DNA from: Primula veris
Taxonomy: Eukaryota > Streptophyta > Magnoliopsida > Ericales > Primulaceae
Direction of reading: 5' to 3'
Length of the DNA stretch: 64,000 nucleotides
Assembly (NCBI GenBank): GCA_963682055.1
Contig: OY821746.1
Coordinates: forward strand, 8,591,992-8,655,991
This document shows, piece by piece, positions 35,426 through 47,970 of this stretch. Every line of letters starts with the position of its first letter. Within the stretch, counting starts at the first letter, position 1. The notes beneath the pieces are model-generated. The model ran no database searches. It was not told the DNA's origin and worked only from the letters and a program-made list of their open reading frames with translations. Both the position numbers and the translations under genes were made by a program.

Positions 35426-38400
35426 ATGGAGCTAAGAATAAGACTAACCCAACACACACAACAAACCCATTTCCACTTTCCTTCTAGAACCTTCTCGACC
35501 CCCGTACTCCTCCGTCACGTGTCACCACTCTTTCGTAAAACCCGTTTCCGGATATTAGCTTCGGTTGACCCGGAAAACGGGTCAGGTCGGGTGTTTCATA
35601 AGATATGGGAGGAGGTGAAAAGAGAGATTGGGTTTGATTATTATGAGGCTAAGAGAGTGTTTGTGGGTCGGGTTGGGGAGTTGAAACGGGTTGGCTCTGA
35701 CTCGGCTCGGGTTTTCTTGAGCTGGAATGGATGGGAGAAATGGAAGGTATGTTTTTCATATTTTTGATATTTAATGGATTAGGTAAAAGATACTACTACC
35801 TTCATTTTGTTACTTGGTAGTTATTTACTTATTTGGAGTGGTGAAATGTAGTTTAAGTTAGAATAAATGGAAGGTATGTATTGTTATTTTTAAAAAATTT
35901 GATATTTAGTGAGGGTATATGAAATAGATGAAGAATAGTACCTTTTTTTATATCTAAAATCTGTAATTTGGAAAGTATGGGAGTAGTTATTTGGAGTGGT
36001 GGAATGTACTTTGTAAGTGGGAGAAATGGAAGGTATGTATTGTGATTTTCTAGTTTTAATATTTTAGTGTGGATATTAATGTGTCTATGGAATAGGTGAA
36101 AGATAGTAGGGTTTTTTTTTTTTTATATATCTAAAGTTTTTTTTTATATTATGACTTTTAAATTTGAAATTTTAGTGTGGATGTTAATGTGTTGGTGTAG
36201 ATTTTGTTATATATATGAAATAGGTAAAAATTGTACCTTTCTATCTAAAGTTTGTTATATAGAAGAGCTAGGAGTAGTGAAATGCATATTTTTATCTAAA
36301 CCGAAGAGCTTATTTCCGTATATTACCCGAACGGGGTAAATGGGCCGGGTCGGGTTTTCTATAAGATATGGGAGGAGGTGAAGAAGGAGACTGGGTTTGA
36401 CTTTTACGAGTCTAAGAGGGGGTTTGTGGGCCGGGTCGGTTTTTCTTGAGCTGGAATGGGTGGGAGAAGTGGAAGGTATGTATGTTTGTTTTCGATATTA
36501 GGTGAAAGATAAGTCTTTTTTTTTAATCTAAAGTTTGTTATTTGGTAAAGATGGGGGTAGTTACTTGGAGTGGTGAAATGTATCTTATAAGTTGGAATTT
36601 ATGGGAGAAGCGAAAGGTATGTGTTGTGAATTTTTTAAAATTTTAATATTTTAGTGTGGATATTAATGTGTATTTGAAATGGCACAAATGGGTAAAAATA
36701 AATGTAACTTTTTTTCTGAAGTTTGTTATTTGGAAAAAGATGGGAGTATGGAAGTGTCTTTAATAAGCGAAAGGTAAATTATGACTTAATTTTATTTTTT
36801 TATTGTAGATGTTTCTGCGCTGATGTAGATTTTGTTATATACTATGAAATAGTAAAAATAGTACTTAGCTTTTTATCTAAAGATTGTTATATGGAATAGT
36901 TGGGAGTAGTGAAATGTATATTTTTATCTAAACAAAAAAACCTGTTTCCGTATATTAGCCTCGGTTGACCCGGATGGGGTAAACGGGTCAGGACGGGTTT
37001 TTGACAAGACATGTGAGGAGATTAAGAGAGACGGGGTTTTATTATTACGAGGCTAAGAGAGGGTTTTTGGGTCCGGTCGAGGAATTGAAACAGGTCGGGT
37101 CTGAGTCGAGTCGAGTTTTCTTGAGTTGGAATGGATGGGAGAAATGGAAGGTATGTGTTTTTTATATTTATTGTGGATATTACTAATGTGTATATGAAAT
37201 ATGTGACAAATAGTACATTTTTTTTAATCTAAAGTTTGTTATTTGGAAAAAGATGGGAGTAGTTATTTGGAGTGGTGAAATGTATTTTAGTTGGCATAAA
37301 TGGGAGAAATGGAAGGTACATATTGTGATTTTTTTTAAATCTTGATATTTAGTTTGGATAGTAATGTGTATATGAATTAGGTGAAAGATAGTACATTTTT
37401 ATCTAAAGTTTGTTATTTGGAAAAGATGGGAGTAGGGAAGTAATTTTATAAGTGGAAGGTATATTATGACTTTTAATTTTGAAATTTTAGTGTTGATATT
37501 AATGTGTATATGAATTAGGTAAAAGATAGTAGCTTTCTATTTAAAATTTATTGTATTAGGAAAAGATGGGAGTAGGGAAGTGTATTTTATAACTGGAAGT
37601 TATATTATGACTTTAATTTTGGAATTTTAGCGTGGATGTTATCATGTTAATGTGTTGGTGTAGATTTTTTTATAAAATAGGTAAAAAAAATTACCTTTTT
37701 ATCTAAACTTTGTTATATGGAGTAGTTGGGAGTAGTGAAATGTATATTAATATCTAAACCGAAGGACCCATTTCCGTATATTAGCCTCGGTTGACCCAGA
37801 CAGGGTAAATGGGTCGGGTCGGGTTTTCCATAAGATATGGGACGAGATAAGGAAAGAGACCAGGTTTGATTTTTACGAGGCGAAGAGAGGGTTGGGGAGT
37901 TGAAACGGGTCGGGTTTTCTTGAGTTGGAATGGATGGAAGAAATGGAAGGTAAATATATTGTGAACTTTCTAATTTTGATACTTAGTGTGGATATTAATG
38001 TGTAATATGAAACAGGTAATGAATAGTAGTTTGTAATTTGGAAAAGATGGGAGTATGGAAATGTGTTTTATAAATTGATATAAGTGGGAGACGTGGATAG
38101 GGATTGATATAAGATACAGTACCTTTTTATCTAAAGTTTGTTATATGAAATAGTTGGGAGTAGTGAAATGTCTAATCAGCAAATCCTTCAATTTATTTAT
38201 AATTTTACATTACATTGAATTCTGTTAGCTTTAGATTCTACGTTGTGAACCTATCATGTACTTGAATTAAAATCTTTTCCCACTGGAACTTAAGTTTTCG
38301 TACTGGAAAATGAGTAAATTGTCTTTACTGCTATATGTGGCATATGCATATGACGAGAGTGCATCTTATAACTACCAAAGTGGATTGCATTGTCAGGATA

Positions 38401-41400
38401 TAAAGAATTGGGATCCCAAAAGATTTGCTGCTTTTGTTCTCTATGTTTTTGTTTTGATGTTCTCTTGTCAAAGATCTTATATGGCAATTCGAGCACCATA
38501 TATAAACATGGAAAAGCAAGCGGTAACAGAGGCATATATGGAGGCCTTGATTCCCGAGCCAAGTCCCACTAACGTAAGGAAGTAAGTGCATTTATGTCAA
38601 ATTTACATGCGTGATCATGGTTTAATATTGCAGTTCTCTAAAAACTACATTTTCTTTGTTTTATTGCAAACGCATCCCCATTATTGTGCTACACCATTTA
38701 CTTCTTTTGTTAATATTACTTGTTCCAGTAAATCATTCATGTGCAATGCTCAGATGACCAAACTAGAAAATTAATGAAGTGTAAATAATTAATGGCTGAA
38801 TCTACTTTTTAGTCTTTTATTGTAAAATAAAACATGTTTTTACTACACTTCTAACCATAATACTCAGTTAAAAATGTTACACAGAATATTACTAGAAAGG
38901 CATGGCCGGAACGGTAGAAACAAAAATAATAATTATGACTCTCTAAATCCCACTTGCTACAAGGCATGTTTCTTGTGTTAGTTACTTATAGACTTAAATT
39001 TTCCCGATTGGATCATTGGTACACATTTGATTTTTCATTTGAGTAGTTACACTTGAGAGCACCCTGATGTATTTAAACAGCTAATCTTTTTTTCCTTTTT
39101 AGATTTAAAAAAGGTATGTGGAGGAAGAATACTCCAAAAGGATTGAAATTGAAGAAGTTCATTGAAGGCCCTAATGGGACACTTATTCATGATAATTCCT
39201 ATGTTGGTGAAGATGCATGGGAGAATGATATTGAACCCCAAAATAGCGTGAGAGAATTAATAGAAAAGGATGAAAGACTACACTTGGAAGAAAAGAAGGC
39301 ACTTAAGGACGATTTAGGAATTTCGTCAGCCCTTGAAAATCAGGAAAGTGAAGGAACCTGGCGCGAGAGGCTACATGCGTGGAAAGAGATTCTCAAGAAA
39401 GAGAAATTATCTGAAGAATTGGATTCATTAAATGCTAAGTATGCTGTGGAGTTTGACATGCATGAGGTTGAAAAAAGTCTACGCAAAGATGTGTTGGAAA
39501 AGACTTCAAACACAGGGACACGTGCACTGTGGATTGCTAAAAGATGGTGGCGCTATCGTCCTAAACTTCCGTACACCTACTTTCTTCAAAAACTTGATTC
39601 TTCTGAGGTAAATGTTTCATTATTTATGTAGTTATTATACCTTGTTTATTGTTCTTTATATAAACGTGCTTCCCTTATGACGATATAATCTGTAAGAAGC
39701 TGGCTTTGATTTGTTTTCTTATGCGAGTTGAATACATAAGAACTCTTTAAAGAGGTTATGTACGTGTACCTCATGTTGGTACTCCCTGTTTCACAGAGTT
39801 TTTCTGCTTATGTTGATTTTTTTTTCTTTTTGAAAATTGCTTATGTTAATTAATGTTGTAAATATTATACATGTATGTAGGAGATGGCATAGTACCCCTG
39901 AAATAAAGTTTATGTAACATTTTAATACTGGCTCAATTATTTCTTATATTGTTTATTTCAAAATATGTTTGGTCAGTGGTCAATGTGCTTGTTACAGTTA
40001 AAGTAAGAGTACGGGTTAGTTTCTAAATATATTTATATCTACAGGTTGCTGCTGTAGTCTTTACAGAGGACCTTAAGCGGCTGTATGTAACAATGAAAGA
40101 AGGATTCCCCATGGAGTATGTGGTAAGTGTCTCTCTCTTTCTCTCATCTACGCTCTCTGTCATCTAGCTGAAACAGATATGAATTTCCATTAGCCTTTGT
40201 CTTTCTTGAAATATTTTTAGGTTGATATTCCTCTTGATCCTTATTTATTCGAGGCAATTTCAAATGCCGGTGTTGAAGTAGATCTCCTTCAAAAACGGCA
40301 AAGCCACTATTTAATGAAAGTTGTATTGGCCTTACTTCCCGGAATTCTTTTCTTATGGTTCATTAGGGAGTCTGTGATGCTGTTACACATCACCTCTCGT
40401 CGTTTTCTCTACAAAAAGTACAACCAGCTCTTTGACATGGCTTACGCCGATAACTTTATCATGGTAAATCATAAAATCAATTACTCTCAATTTATTTCTT
40501 ATATTTACTGCACTATCTTATGTTTTCACTGTCTTTGTAGCCGATTGGGGAAGAAAATGAGACAAAATCAATGTACAAGGAAGTGGTATTAGGTGGCGAC
40601 ACGTGGGATCTTTTGGACGAGCTTATGATTTATATGAGGAACCCGATGCAGTACTATGAGAAAGATGTCAAGTTTGTCAGGGTAAGCGTTGGAATATTGT
40701 AGTGCTTTCTTATTGATGCTAATAGTGTGGCGATTTGTGGAATTAGTGCTATTTGGTTTCAGCTTTTAAGAAAATAAGCCGGATTTTTGTTATTTTGGAA
40801 GAGACTTGGGTTCATACAGCTTAAAGATTCTAGCTTTTAGGGGGGAAATTCGAGAAAATTCAGTTATTGGTCAACCAAATACAGTCCAACTTTTAAGCAA
40901 AAAGAAAAGAAAGCGGCCTTAAAGCTGCAACCAAATTAGGCTTGGTTGCAGCTGTTAAGCAATTAAGTTGAGTCTTTTCAATATCATGGAAGAGCTAGGT
41001 TCATCCAGTTTTAAGATTAATAGCTTATTGCTTTTTCAGGCCAAAAATCTGTTTTTTTCCCTTCAAGTTTTAGCTAATGAACCAGATGCTGTCCCGTTTT
41101 GTAACCAAAAATTTAGAAAAGCTAAGATGAAAATCTGCAACCTTACAAGGCATTAATCTCTTGTTTCTGTACATTACAGGGCGTTCTTCTATCCGGGCCC
41201 CCAGGAACTGGGAAAACGCTTTTTGCAAGAACATTGTCAAAGGAAGGTGGGATGCCTTTTGTATTTGCTTCTGGTGCTGAGTTCACTGATAGCGAAAAAA
41301 GTGGCGCTGCTCGAATAAATGAAATGTTTTCTATTGCCCGGAGGAATGTAAGGACACAACCTATAGATGTGGTGTAAAATACTTATTATTTTAGCACCAT

Positions 41401-44400
41401 GAGTTGTTAACATTCTTGGATGTAAAGTGGATATTTGGCTAATTTTTAACTTGAAATTTCTTACCTTTTAAAATAAAACATTTCTGTTTTCATACAGGCA
41501 CCTTGTTTCGTATTTGTGGACGAAATTGATGCAATTGCTGGAAGACACGCAAGAAAAGATCCACGAAGAAGAGCTACATTTGAGGCTCTGGTTGCACAAC
41601 TAGATGGGGAGTAAGTATACGACTCATCTTTTAGATTGCCTTTGTGCAAATGGTCTATTCTACGGTAAACATTTGGGTTAGTTTCAGTCTTCTTCACTGA
41701 TGTATCATCTGGTTTTAATTGTGTATGAACCTTTGAAAAATTAGCTTCTAGTACGCCAACGTAGCATGTCTCGGTGATTCATTATACTTGGTTTACCACA
41801 CCCCGGGTACTAAAATAGTTAAGAAATGCAAATATTTTGTATACTATTCAACCCCTTCTTTTGGCTTTTGTATACTATTTATCAATCTTTTCCTATTCTA
41901 GTCCCCAAACCGTGGCCTTTTCTCGTGTAGTGTGCAGAAGCAGAAAACATATTAGGTTATGGTACTGATTACTAGCTTTTTAATGGTTGGTTGAACAATA
42001 GTAAGATCCAGTGAATACGTCAGTGTACCAAATTGTATTTAAAATTTTGAAGGTGATATTATTAGCTTTCCTTTCTTGTAAGGATATAGGTTCAAGCTCA
42101 ATTAAGAATTTAGTCATAGGTTTCTTTATTAACCTGAAAATAATGGTTTTTCATATTCATGTTATATTATGATTAACAGTAAAGAAAGAACTGGGGTTGA
42201 TAGATTTTCGTTGCGACAAGCTGTGATATTCATATGTGCTACAAATAGACCAGATGAGCTGGACCTTGAATTTGTACGGCCTGGCCGTATTGATCGACGT
42301 TTGTACATTGGTCTACCTGGTGCCGAGCAGAGGGTGCAAATATTTGGTGTGCATAGTGCAGGAAAACAGCTTGATGATGACGTGAACTTTAAACAGGTAA
42401 AGTAGAGTAGCGTCCCTTGCCTATTATCTAAAAAATAAGGAAAATTATGTTATGTTATGCTTTCAATTATCGGGTTTAGGGTTTCCAAACAATGGTATCC
42501 ATACTAAAGGCGGTATTCGTTTTGGTCCTCATAGTTTCAATTGCAACAGTTGCAACACCGCCGGTCCTCATACTTTGAAAGAGTTACAGCGGTGGTCCCC
42601 ATAGTTACAATTTCTACAGTATTGCTATCATAATTTTAGTATATTACCTCGCTGGTCCCGTTCTAGTGGGGGATTTGTTTTTGCTGCATAATGAATCTAT
42701 AATGCACCTGCATTAGATTCATTTTTAATCCTTCTATTTAGATTCAGTTGTTTACAAACAACATCTCTGTATACTCCCACAACACCAAATCATACCCTCG
42801 AAGGCCCTTCACTGTCGTATCTTTCCCTCTCTCTCTCTCCCCCTAAAGTAGATCACGATAATCTGTCTTATGGTTTCACCAATATTCAGTCATGGCTTAT
42901 ATAAAAAAATTAGATTCAAAGACAAGAACTACAAAAGAACCTAAATATAAACCTATGACTCAGGTGGGTTTCACCAATAAAAGGAAAAAGAAACTGAAGT
43001 TTCATTGTTATTAAGCATGTTCAGTGTGCTGTGCATGCAAGTTATGTTCCTTTCCACGCTGATGTTATAAAATCTTTTTTATTAATGTGTTCTTTTGAGT
43101 TTCACAGCTTGTATTCCGAACAGTTGGTTACTCTGGTGCGGATATCAGAAATCTCGTAAATGAAGCAGGAATCATGTCTGTAAGTAATTCTGCATACTGT
43201 TGCCTAAAAAAATGGTTTGCTTATTCTTTGAAGATGATCATAAGACTGGTGTCTTCCAGGGTTGCACTATTTATTTTTATTCTTAGTTCTCTCATGTCTG
43301 GCTAAATTAAAGATTTCCAGATAAATTTACTCTAGAGATGGAAAGTGGGTTTAAAAGAAAATATGAAAGCTTAACTCTAAAGATGTTTTCTACAAAGAAG
43401 TTTCGTAATTTGGGAAAAAGGTTCTTTAATCTGAAGTATGTGCTGCCACTGCTTCATTGCATTCAATTTATGTAGCATGTATTTAATCTCTCGAAAAAGG
43501 ATAGGATTCGCTACAAATGCAGGTTAATAGATGAAAATACCTCAAAACGTATGTTGAAAATGCAGGTGAGGAAAGGACATTTGAAGATTTGTCAGCAAGA
43601 TATCGTTGATGTCTTGGACAAGCAATTGCTCGAGGGTATGGGTGTACTGCTCACTGAGGAAGAGCAACAGAAAATTGAACAAAGTGTACGCATCGTTCTT
43701 AACAAGATCGACTGCGTATTTCACATAACTTGAGCTTGACTCGTATTTTGATTTATTCTCCTCATTTCCCGTTTTTCTCTTTAAAGGTATCTCCCGAAAA
43801 GAAGAGACTATTGGCTGTTCATGAGGCTGGGCATGTATTGTTGGCACACTTGTTCCCACGTTTCGATTGGCACGCATTCTCTCAGCTTCTACCTGGTGGC
43901 AAGGTGCAATTAACCATAATATTTTCATAAATATATTAAAAGTATGAATGTTTGAAATCAACCTTGACCTTTTGGATTTGAGCAGGAGACGGCAATATCT
44001 GTGTTTTACCCAAGAGAAGATATGATTGACCAAGGATACACCACATTTGGGTACATGAAAATGCAAATGGTTGTTGCACATGGTGGACGTTGTGCTGAGC
44101 GTATTGTTTTCGGTGATGACATCACTGATGGCGGAACAGACGATCTTGAAAAAATCACTAAGGCAAGTAGAATTTTTATGCATCTTGATTAGCATTTTGT
44201 AACTTCTAGAGTCTAGGTTTTGTGTTTGTGAACAAGTGAGTTTCAAAATGAATAAGAATTGAAAATATCATCTGTACCTTGTAAGTCAGTGAATGTATTT
44301 ATCGAAGCATATATCCATGCTACTTGTACTAATAGGGTTAACATCACCGTAGATCAAATTAAAAAGCTAACACAGTGATTTTTTTCAATTCCTCGTGTTA

Positions 44401-46614
44401 TATACAAAGTACAAATACTCCATGAGTTACTGGTATTAAAGAAAGTTAGCCACCATATGTACGAATGTAGATGATACTGCTGTCATGAAACTAGTGTCAA
44501 TATTTTTCTCCTTTGAACTCTCTGAATCCAAATTAACTTACGACTATAGTTGTGTTTGTGTTTGACTAGTTGTGCTTATGATACACTATTTTATATCATA
44601 TGCACTATCAATTAACTCAATTTGCTTGTTCAGATTGCTCGAGAAATGGTAATAAGCCCCAGTAACGCAAGGTTGGGGCTCACCCAACTAACCAAAAGAG
44701 TTGGACTGGTAGATCCACCAGATAACCCCGACAGCGAGCTCATAAAGTACAAGGTATTTTCTATTTATTCCATTTGATTTGTAGTAGCTTAGGTATTTCT
44801 TTCTTTAAGGTGGTATCTTTATCATCTCTTGCAGTATCCAAGTTCTAATTTGTACTTTTTTCAATTTCTTATGCTTAATCAACGGATATTTGACTCTTAT
44901 TTTACATGATGATTGTAGTGGGATGATCCTCAAGTTGTTCCTGCAGATATGACACTTGAAGTCTCTGAGCTGTTCACCCGAGAATTGACGAGGGTAACTC
45001 TAATACTTCCTTAGTATGCCATTTTACGCGCAAATAAGATGTGCAACCATTGTTATTATTGAAACAGTGACAAGGAAAAAACAATCACAGGGGAATAGTA
45101 GTGACATTGGTTTTCTTGATATTTTTCATCAAGACACTGAAACACGTACATATATAGGCTGTATATCAAATATGAAGAGAAATCAAATCCCACATATTTA
45201 CCTTAATTTATGGCCTTTTCAATGTTATCGAGATTTTGATCTGGAAATATCATGACTACATCTAAATTGAGCGGTAATGCCATTGATTTTGGGCATATTG
45301 CTTAATAGCTTTTGATTTCTTAGTCCTCAGTGATCCTTTTAAAAGTTATTATAATATACTTGTAGAGAACTTACCCATCAAAGATGACATTTTTCATGCT
45401 TAAGCCTGTTTCCATTACTTGCAAATGGTTATTTAAAACTGAGGAAATGGGAAATTATTTAGGCACACATTGTTATATCCTTTGTATATTATAATTTGTG
45501 TTATGTACAAGAAGAGAGCAGTCATTTATCATCAGGAAAAAGGAGACATCTTATGCACCCACCATTATATTCCTGTGCATACTTATATTATGTTTATCTT
45601 ATGTCTTCTTCTTTTTGAAAAATGAAACTAATGAGATCAATTTTGGGCAGTACATTGACGAGACAGAAGAACTCGCACTAAAAGCTTTGAAGGATAACAT
45701 CGACATCCTAGATATGGTTGCAATGGAACTATTCGAAAAGTCCAGGATAACTGGATTGGTATTCATTTAAATTCTTTTTAGTTTTAATTTTTGTATAAAA
45801 TAGGTTTTTATCCAATTCATATGGTCTACTTTTTGTTGTCCTCATACTGTCTAATTATTTAATATGGTAATGATGTTTGCTAATTCTGTTGCCAGGATAT
45901 CCAAGAGAAAATTAATAAACTGTCTCCAATAATGTTTGAAGACTTTGTTGAACCTTTCCAGATAGACTTGGAGAAGGTAGGTTTCTCGTCTTTTTCATAT
46001 ATCTACTTTTTTGGAGCCGATTGTATAGGATTCCATCAATTGCATTAACCTCTGCATGTATCCCGTGTGTGTGAAGAGAGTTGATACAGTTTTATACACA
46101 TCATTATATCACGAGTTGTGAGCTAAGCTAACAGAAATCCAAATTAGTACACCACTAGAATATCTTCTTTTTTTTGCTGTTCACTAGATTAAGAAAAAGG
46201 GGTAGGATGGGGACCAAAATGGAAAATATCTGATAGAATAGTGTAAAGAAACCGAAAATTATGAGAGGATGGTGTAGAAATAGTTGGTTTCTGTAACTAT
46301 TTAGTTTACCAACCTATGATTTTTCTCCAGATTTGGTACACCGAGTGTACTAAATTTCCGGGAAATGCGACACGGTGTATATACTAATTGCTAATTTTGT
46401 AGATTGGTGCATAAAAATCACAGTATGAGTATGTTAGTGTATATGACTGTAGTTAATCACTTAATCCTATACTGATGGCACTTAAATTGTTTTTTTCCGG
46501 GATAAAAAAAAATTGTTGCTATTTTGTTGTTTACAGGAGGGGCCGTTACCTCATAATGACAAGTTGCGCTATCAAGCACTTAACATTTATCCAGCGCCAT
46601 TACACAGATGTTGA
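35426..46614 (+). CDS. FTSHI4: Plastid FtsHi-type AAA/M41 protein, probably FTSHI4
   Basis: AAA-ATPase of the FtsH family in the plastid membrane. FtsHi proteins, with Ycf2, FtsH12 and NAD-malate dehydrogenase, form an import-motor complex at the inner envelope and are essential in Arabidopsis. Exons: 35426-35746, 38397-38581, 39103-39607, 40045-40122, 40221-40463, 40541-40681, 41180-41347, 41498-41610, 42180-42396, 43108-43179, 43566-43685, 43787-43903, 43986-44162, 44634-44753, 44919-44993, 45651-45758, 45896-45976 and 46537-46614, in frame to 972 aa. The N-terminus is basic and Ser/Thr-rich (transit peptide). Membrane segments lie near residues 116-135 and 395-413. Walker A is GPPGTGKT (497-504), Walker B is FVFVDEIDAI, and the second region of homology is ATNRPDELD..GRIDRR. 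The M41 region keeps HEAGH (733-737) and GGTDDLEK. Intron 13 has a GC donor. Intron 1 holds copies of exon 1. FTSHI4 is preferred over FTSHI5 from memory of the family, so the paralogue is less sure than the family. Confidence 0.88.
35747..38190 (+). repeat. Degenerate copies of FTSHI4 exon 1 in intron 1
   Basis: The 3' part of exon 1 (35547-35746, GTTGACCCGG to TGGGAGAAATGGAAG) and its donor GGTATGT are repeated at about 36313-36482, 36945-37154 and 37770-37955. Intervening intron sequence is repeated too, for example AAAGTTTGTTATTTGGAAAA followed by GATGGGAGTAG. Copy 3 keeps a frame encoding YYYEAKRGFLGPVEELKQVG...WNGWEKWK and an AAG|GTATGT donor. Copies 2 and 4 have deletions. Only the first copy follows the transit peptide and initiator codon, so it is taken as the real exon. 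Confidence 0.88.
40748..40938. mobile_element. hAT-like MITE in FTSHI4 intron 6 (first of pair)
   Basis: Left end ATTTGGTTTCAGCTTTTAAG matches the reverse complement of right end AAAGCTGCAACCAAAT. It is about 190 bp and non-coding. It abuts a second element with similar ends. Confidence 0.55.
40938..41155. mobile_element. hAT-like MITE in FTSHI4 intron 6 (second of pair)
   Basis: Left end GGCTTGGTTGCAGCTGTTAA and right end AAAATCTGCAACCTTACAAG are inverted repeats. It directly follows the preceding MITE and ends about 25 bp before the exon at 41180. It is non-coding. Confidence 0.5.
42500..42700. repeat. Dispersed repeat in FTSHI4 intron 9
   Basis: Related to about 31340-31680: TTGGTCCTCATAGTTTCAAT and GTCCCCATAGTTACAA recur in the same order within the block. 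It is non-coding. Confidence 0.5.
46185..46450. repeat. Short dispersed repeat (copy in last FTSHI4 intron)
   Basis: Resembles 8030-8310, with TTTGGTACACCGAGTGTACT followed by AAATTTCCG and a GATTGGTGCATAAAA end. It is non-coding. Confidence 0.5.
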
Positions 46615-46719
46615 TGGTCAATGTAGTTGCATGTGTATTACTTGGTCTTTCGTTGGTTGTGTTATAACTGTGCCTTTTTGCTAGTTGAGAACTTGAATGT
46701 AATGTGATTATGTAAGAGC

Positions 46720-47705
46720 TGTAGTTTTTTGCTAGTTTCGGGAATTAGAATGGTGGGCAGAGAGCAGCACAGGCGCAAGTGTTAGATCAAGGTGAGGAAA
46801 TTCTCATTAACTAAATGTTTGTATGTATTCTACAGCATTAAAAGAAAATAGTCGAGTTTTTGCTTGCTTATATTCAATCGAAATTTTGTTGTCCAGCACT
46901 TGAGTATATTAGTGGTTTACTTGCAGATTTTTTACTTCTTAGCATCCGTAAATCATTAAACAATCTTGCGAGAAATTTCTCCTCAAAATTGCAGAGGCAG
47001 TTAAATATTGGAACCTTATTGCAATGCAAGTGTTCTTCTCCAAAATAAAGATGCCATTGAGATGGAGAAGGATTACCAAGTAAGAAAGAAAAAAATCATT
47101 TATAATTTCTAATGAAAACACAAATATCAACTTCATGAAGAAGTAGCAAGCTCTTAAAATATCAGTTCCCCACTACGGTTCCAGCCATGAAACCTCAAAC
47201 TCGAGAGTTATTGAGGAAAAAAAATGTACTCCAGGAAAAGGACCAATCTCAGTATTATACTTATGTTGGGTTGAAGTTGCCTCTTAACTGTTTGCTAGTT
47301 TGGGAAACCAAAATGGGCAGTGAGCAGCAGCATCGATACGATAGTGTTATTTCACGATGAGACAGTCTCACAAACTAGATTTTTTTCCCCCGGCAAGTTC
47401 ACAAACTAGATTCTTGTATTTATTGCATCACCTTAATAGAAAATGTTGTGTGTATTTGAACAATTGTGTTCCAACTATATGTATATATATGTGTGTGTGT
47501 GTGTTTGTCAATCACTTGCTAATATAATGGTTTACTTGCAGATTGACCAGATATTAGCAAGCATAAATCACAGACGTTCATTCTAAATTATCATAGGCTT
47601 CTGAAACGACGTGACTCTGCCAAATATTCTCCAACATTGCACATACCAGTTAAAAATTATCAAAACCTCTTTACAAGTGCTCTTTGCCAAGAAATAAACA
47701 TGGTC
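46720..47705. repeat. Diverged tandem duplication downstream of FTSHI4
   Basis: Copy 1 (about 46720-47062) and copy 2 (about 47285-47705) share, in order, TGCTAGTTT, GGGCAG.GAGCAGCA, a TCTACAGCATTA / ATTGCATCACCTTA block, TGGTTTACTTGCAGATT and a final CAGTTAAA...CAAGTG.TCTT..CAA.AAATAAA block. No coding region is supported. This fills the gap between the FTSHI4 stop and the FRS gene. Confidence 0.65.
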
Positions 47706-47970
47706 AAAATCGAAAGGGATTCCCAAAATTAACAAATTATGTCTTCATATTAAAAGCACATGAATGCTACATAAGAGACGTACTAGGCTCTTCGCACATC
47801 TAACAAGCTAATTACTCCTACCCAAGCACCCCTATGAACTATGATACAAATGAAGAAGAGAACAAACGACCCTCGTGTTTTTTCTGGGGAAAAGAAAACT
47901 CCGTGTCGCTAGTTTAGTATATACCAATTTCAATACTAAATTTTGTGCTAAGATGGAACTCTTTCAAACT

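Noticed and set aside
37001..37186. Separate small gene
   Set aside because: It is a decayed copy of FTSHI4 exon 1 inside intron 1 and shares the donor site.
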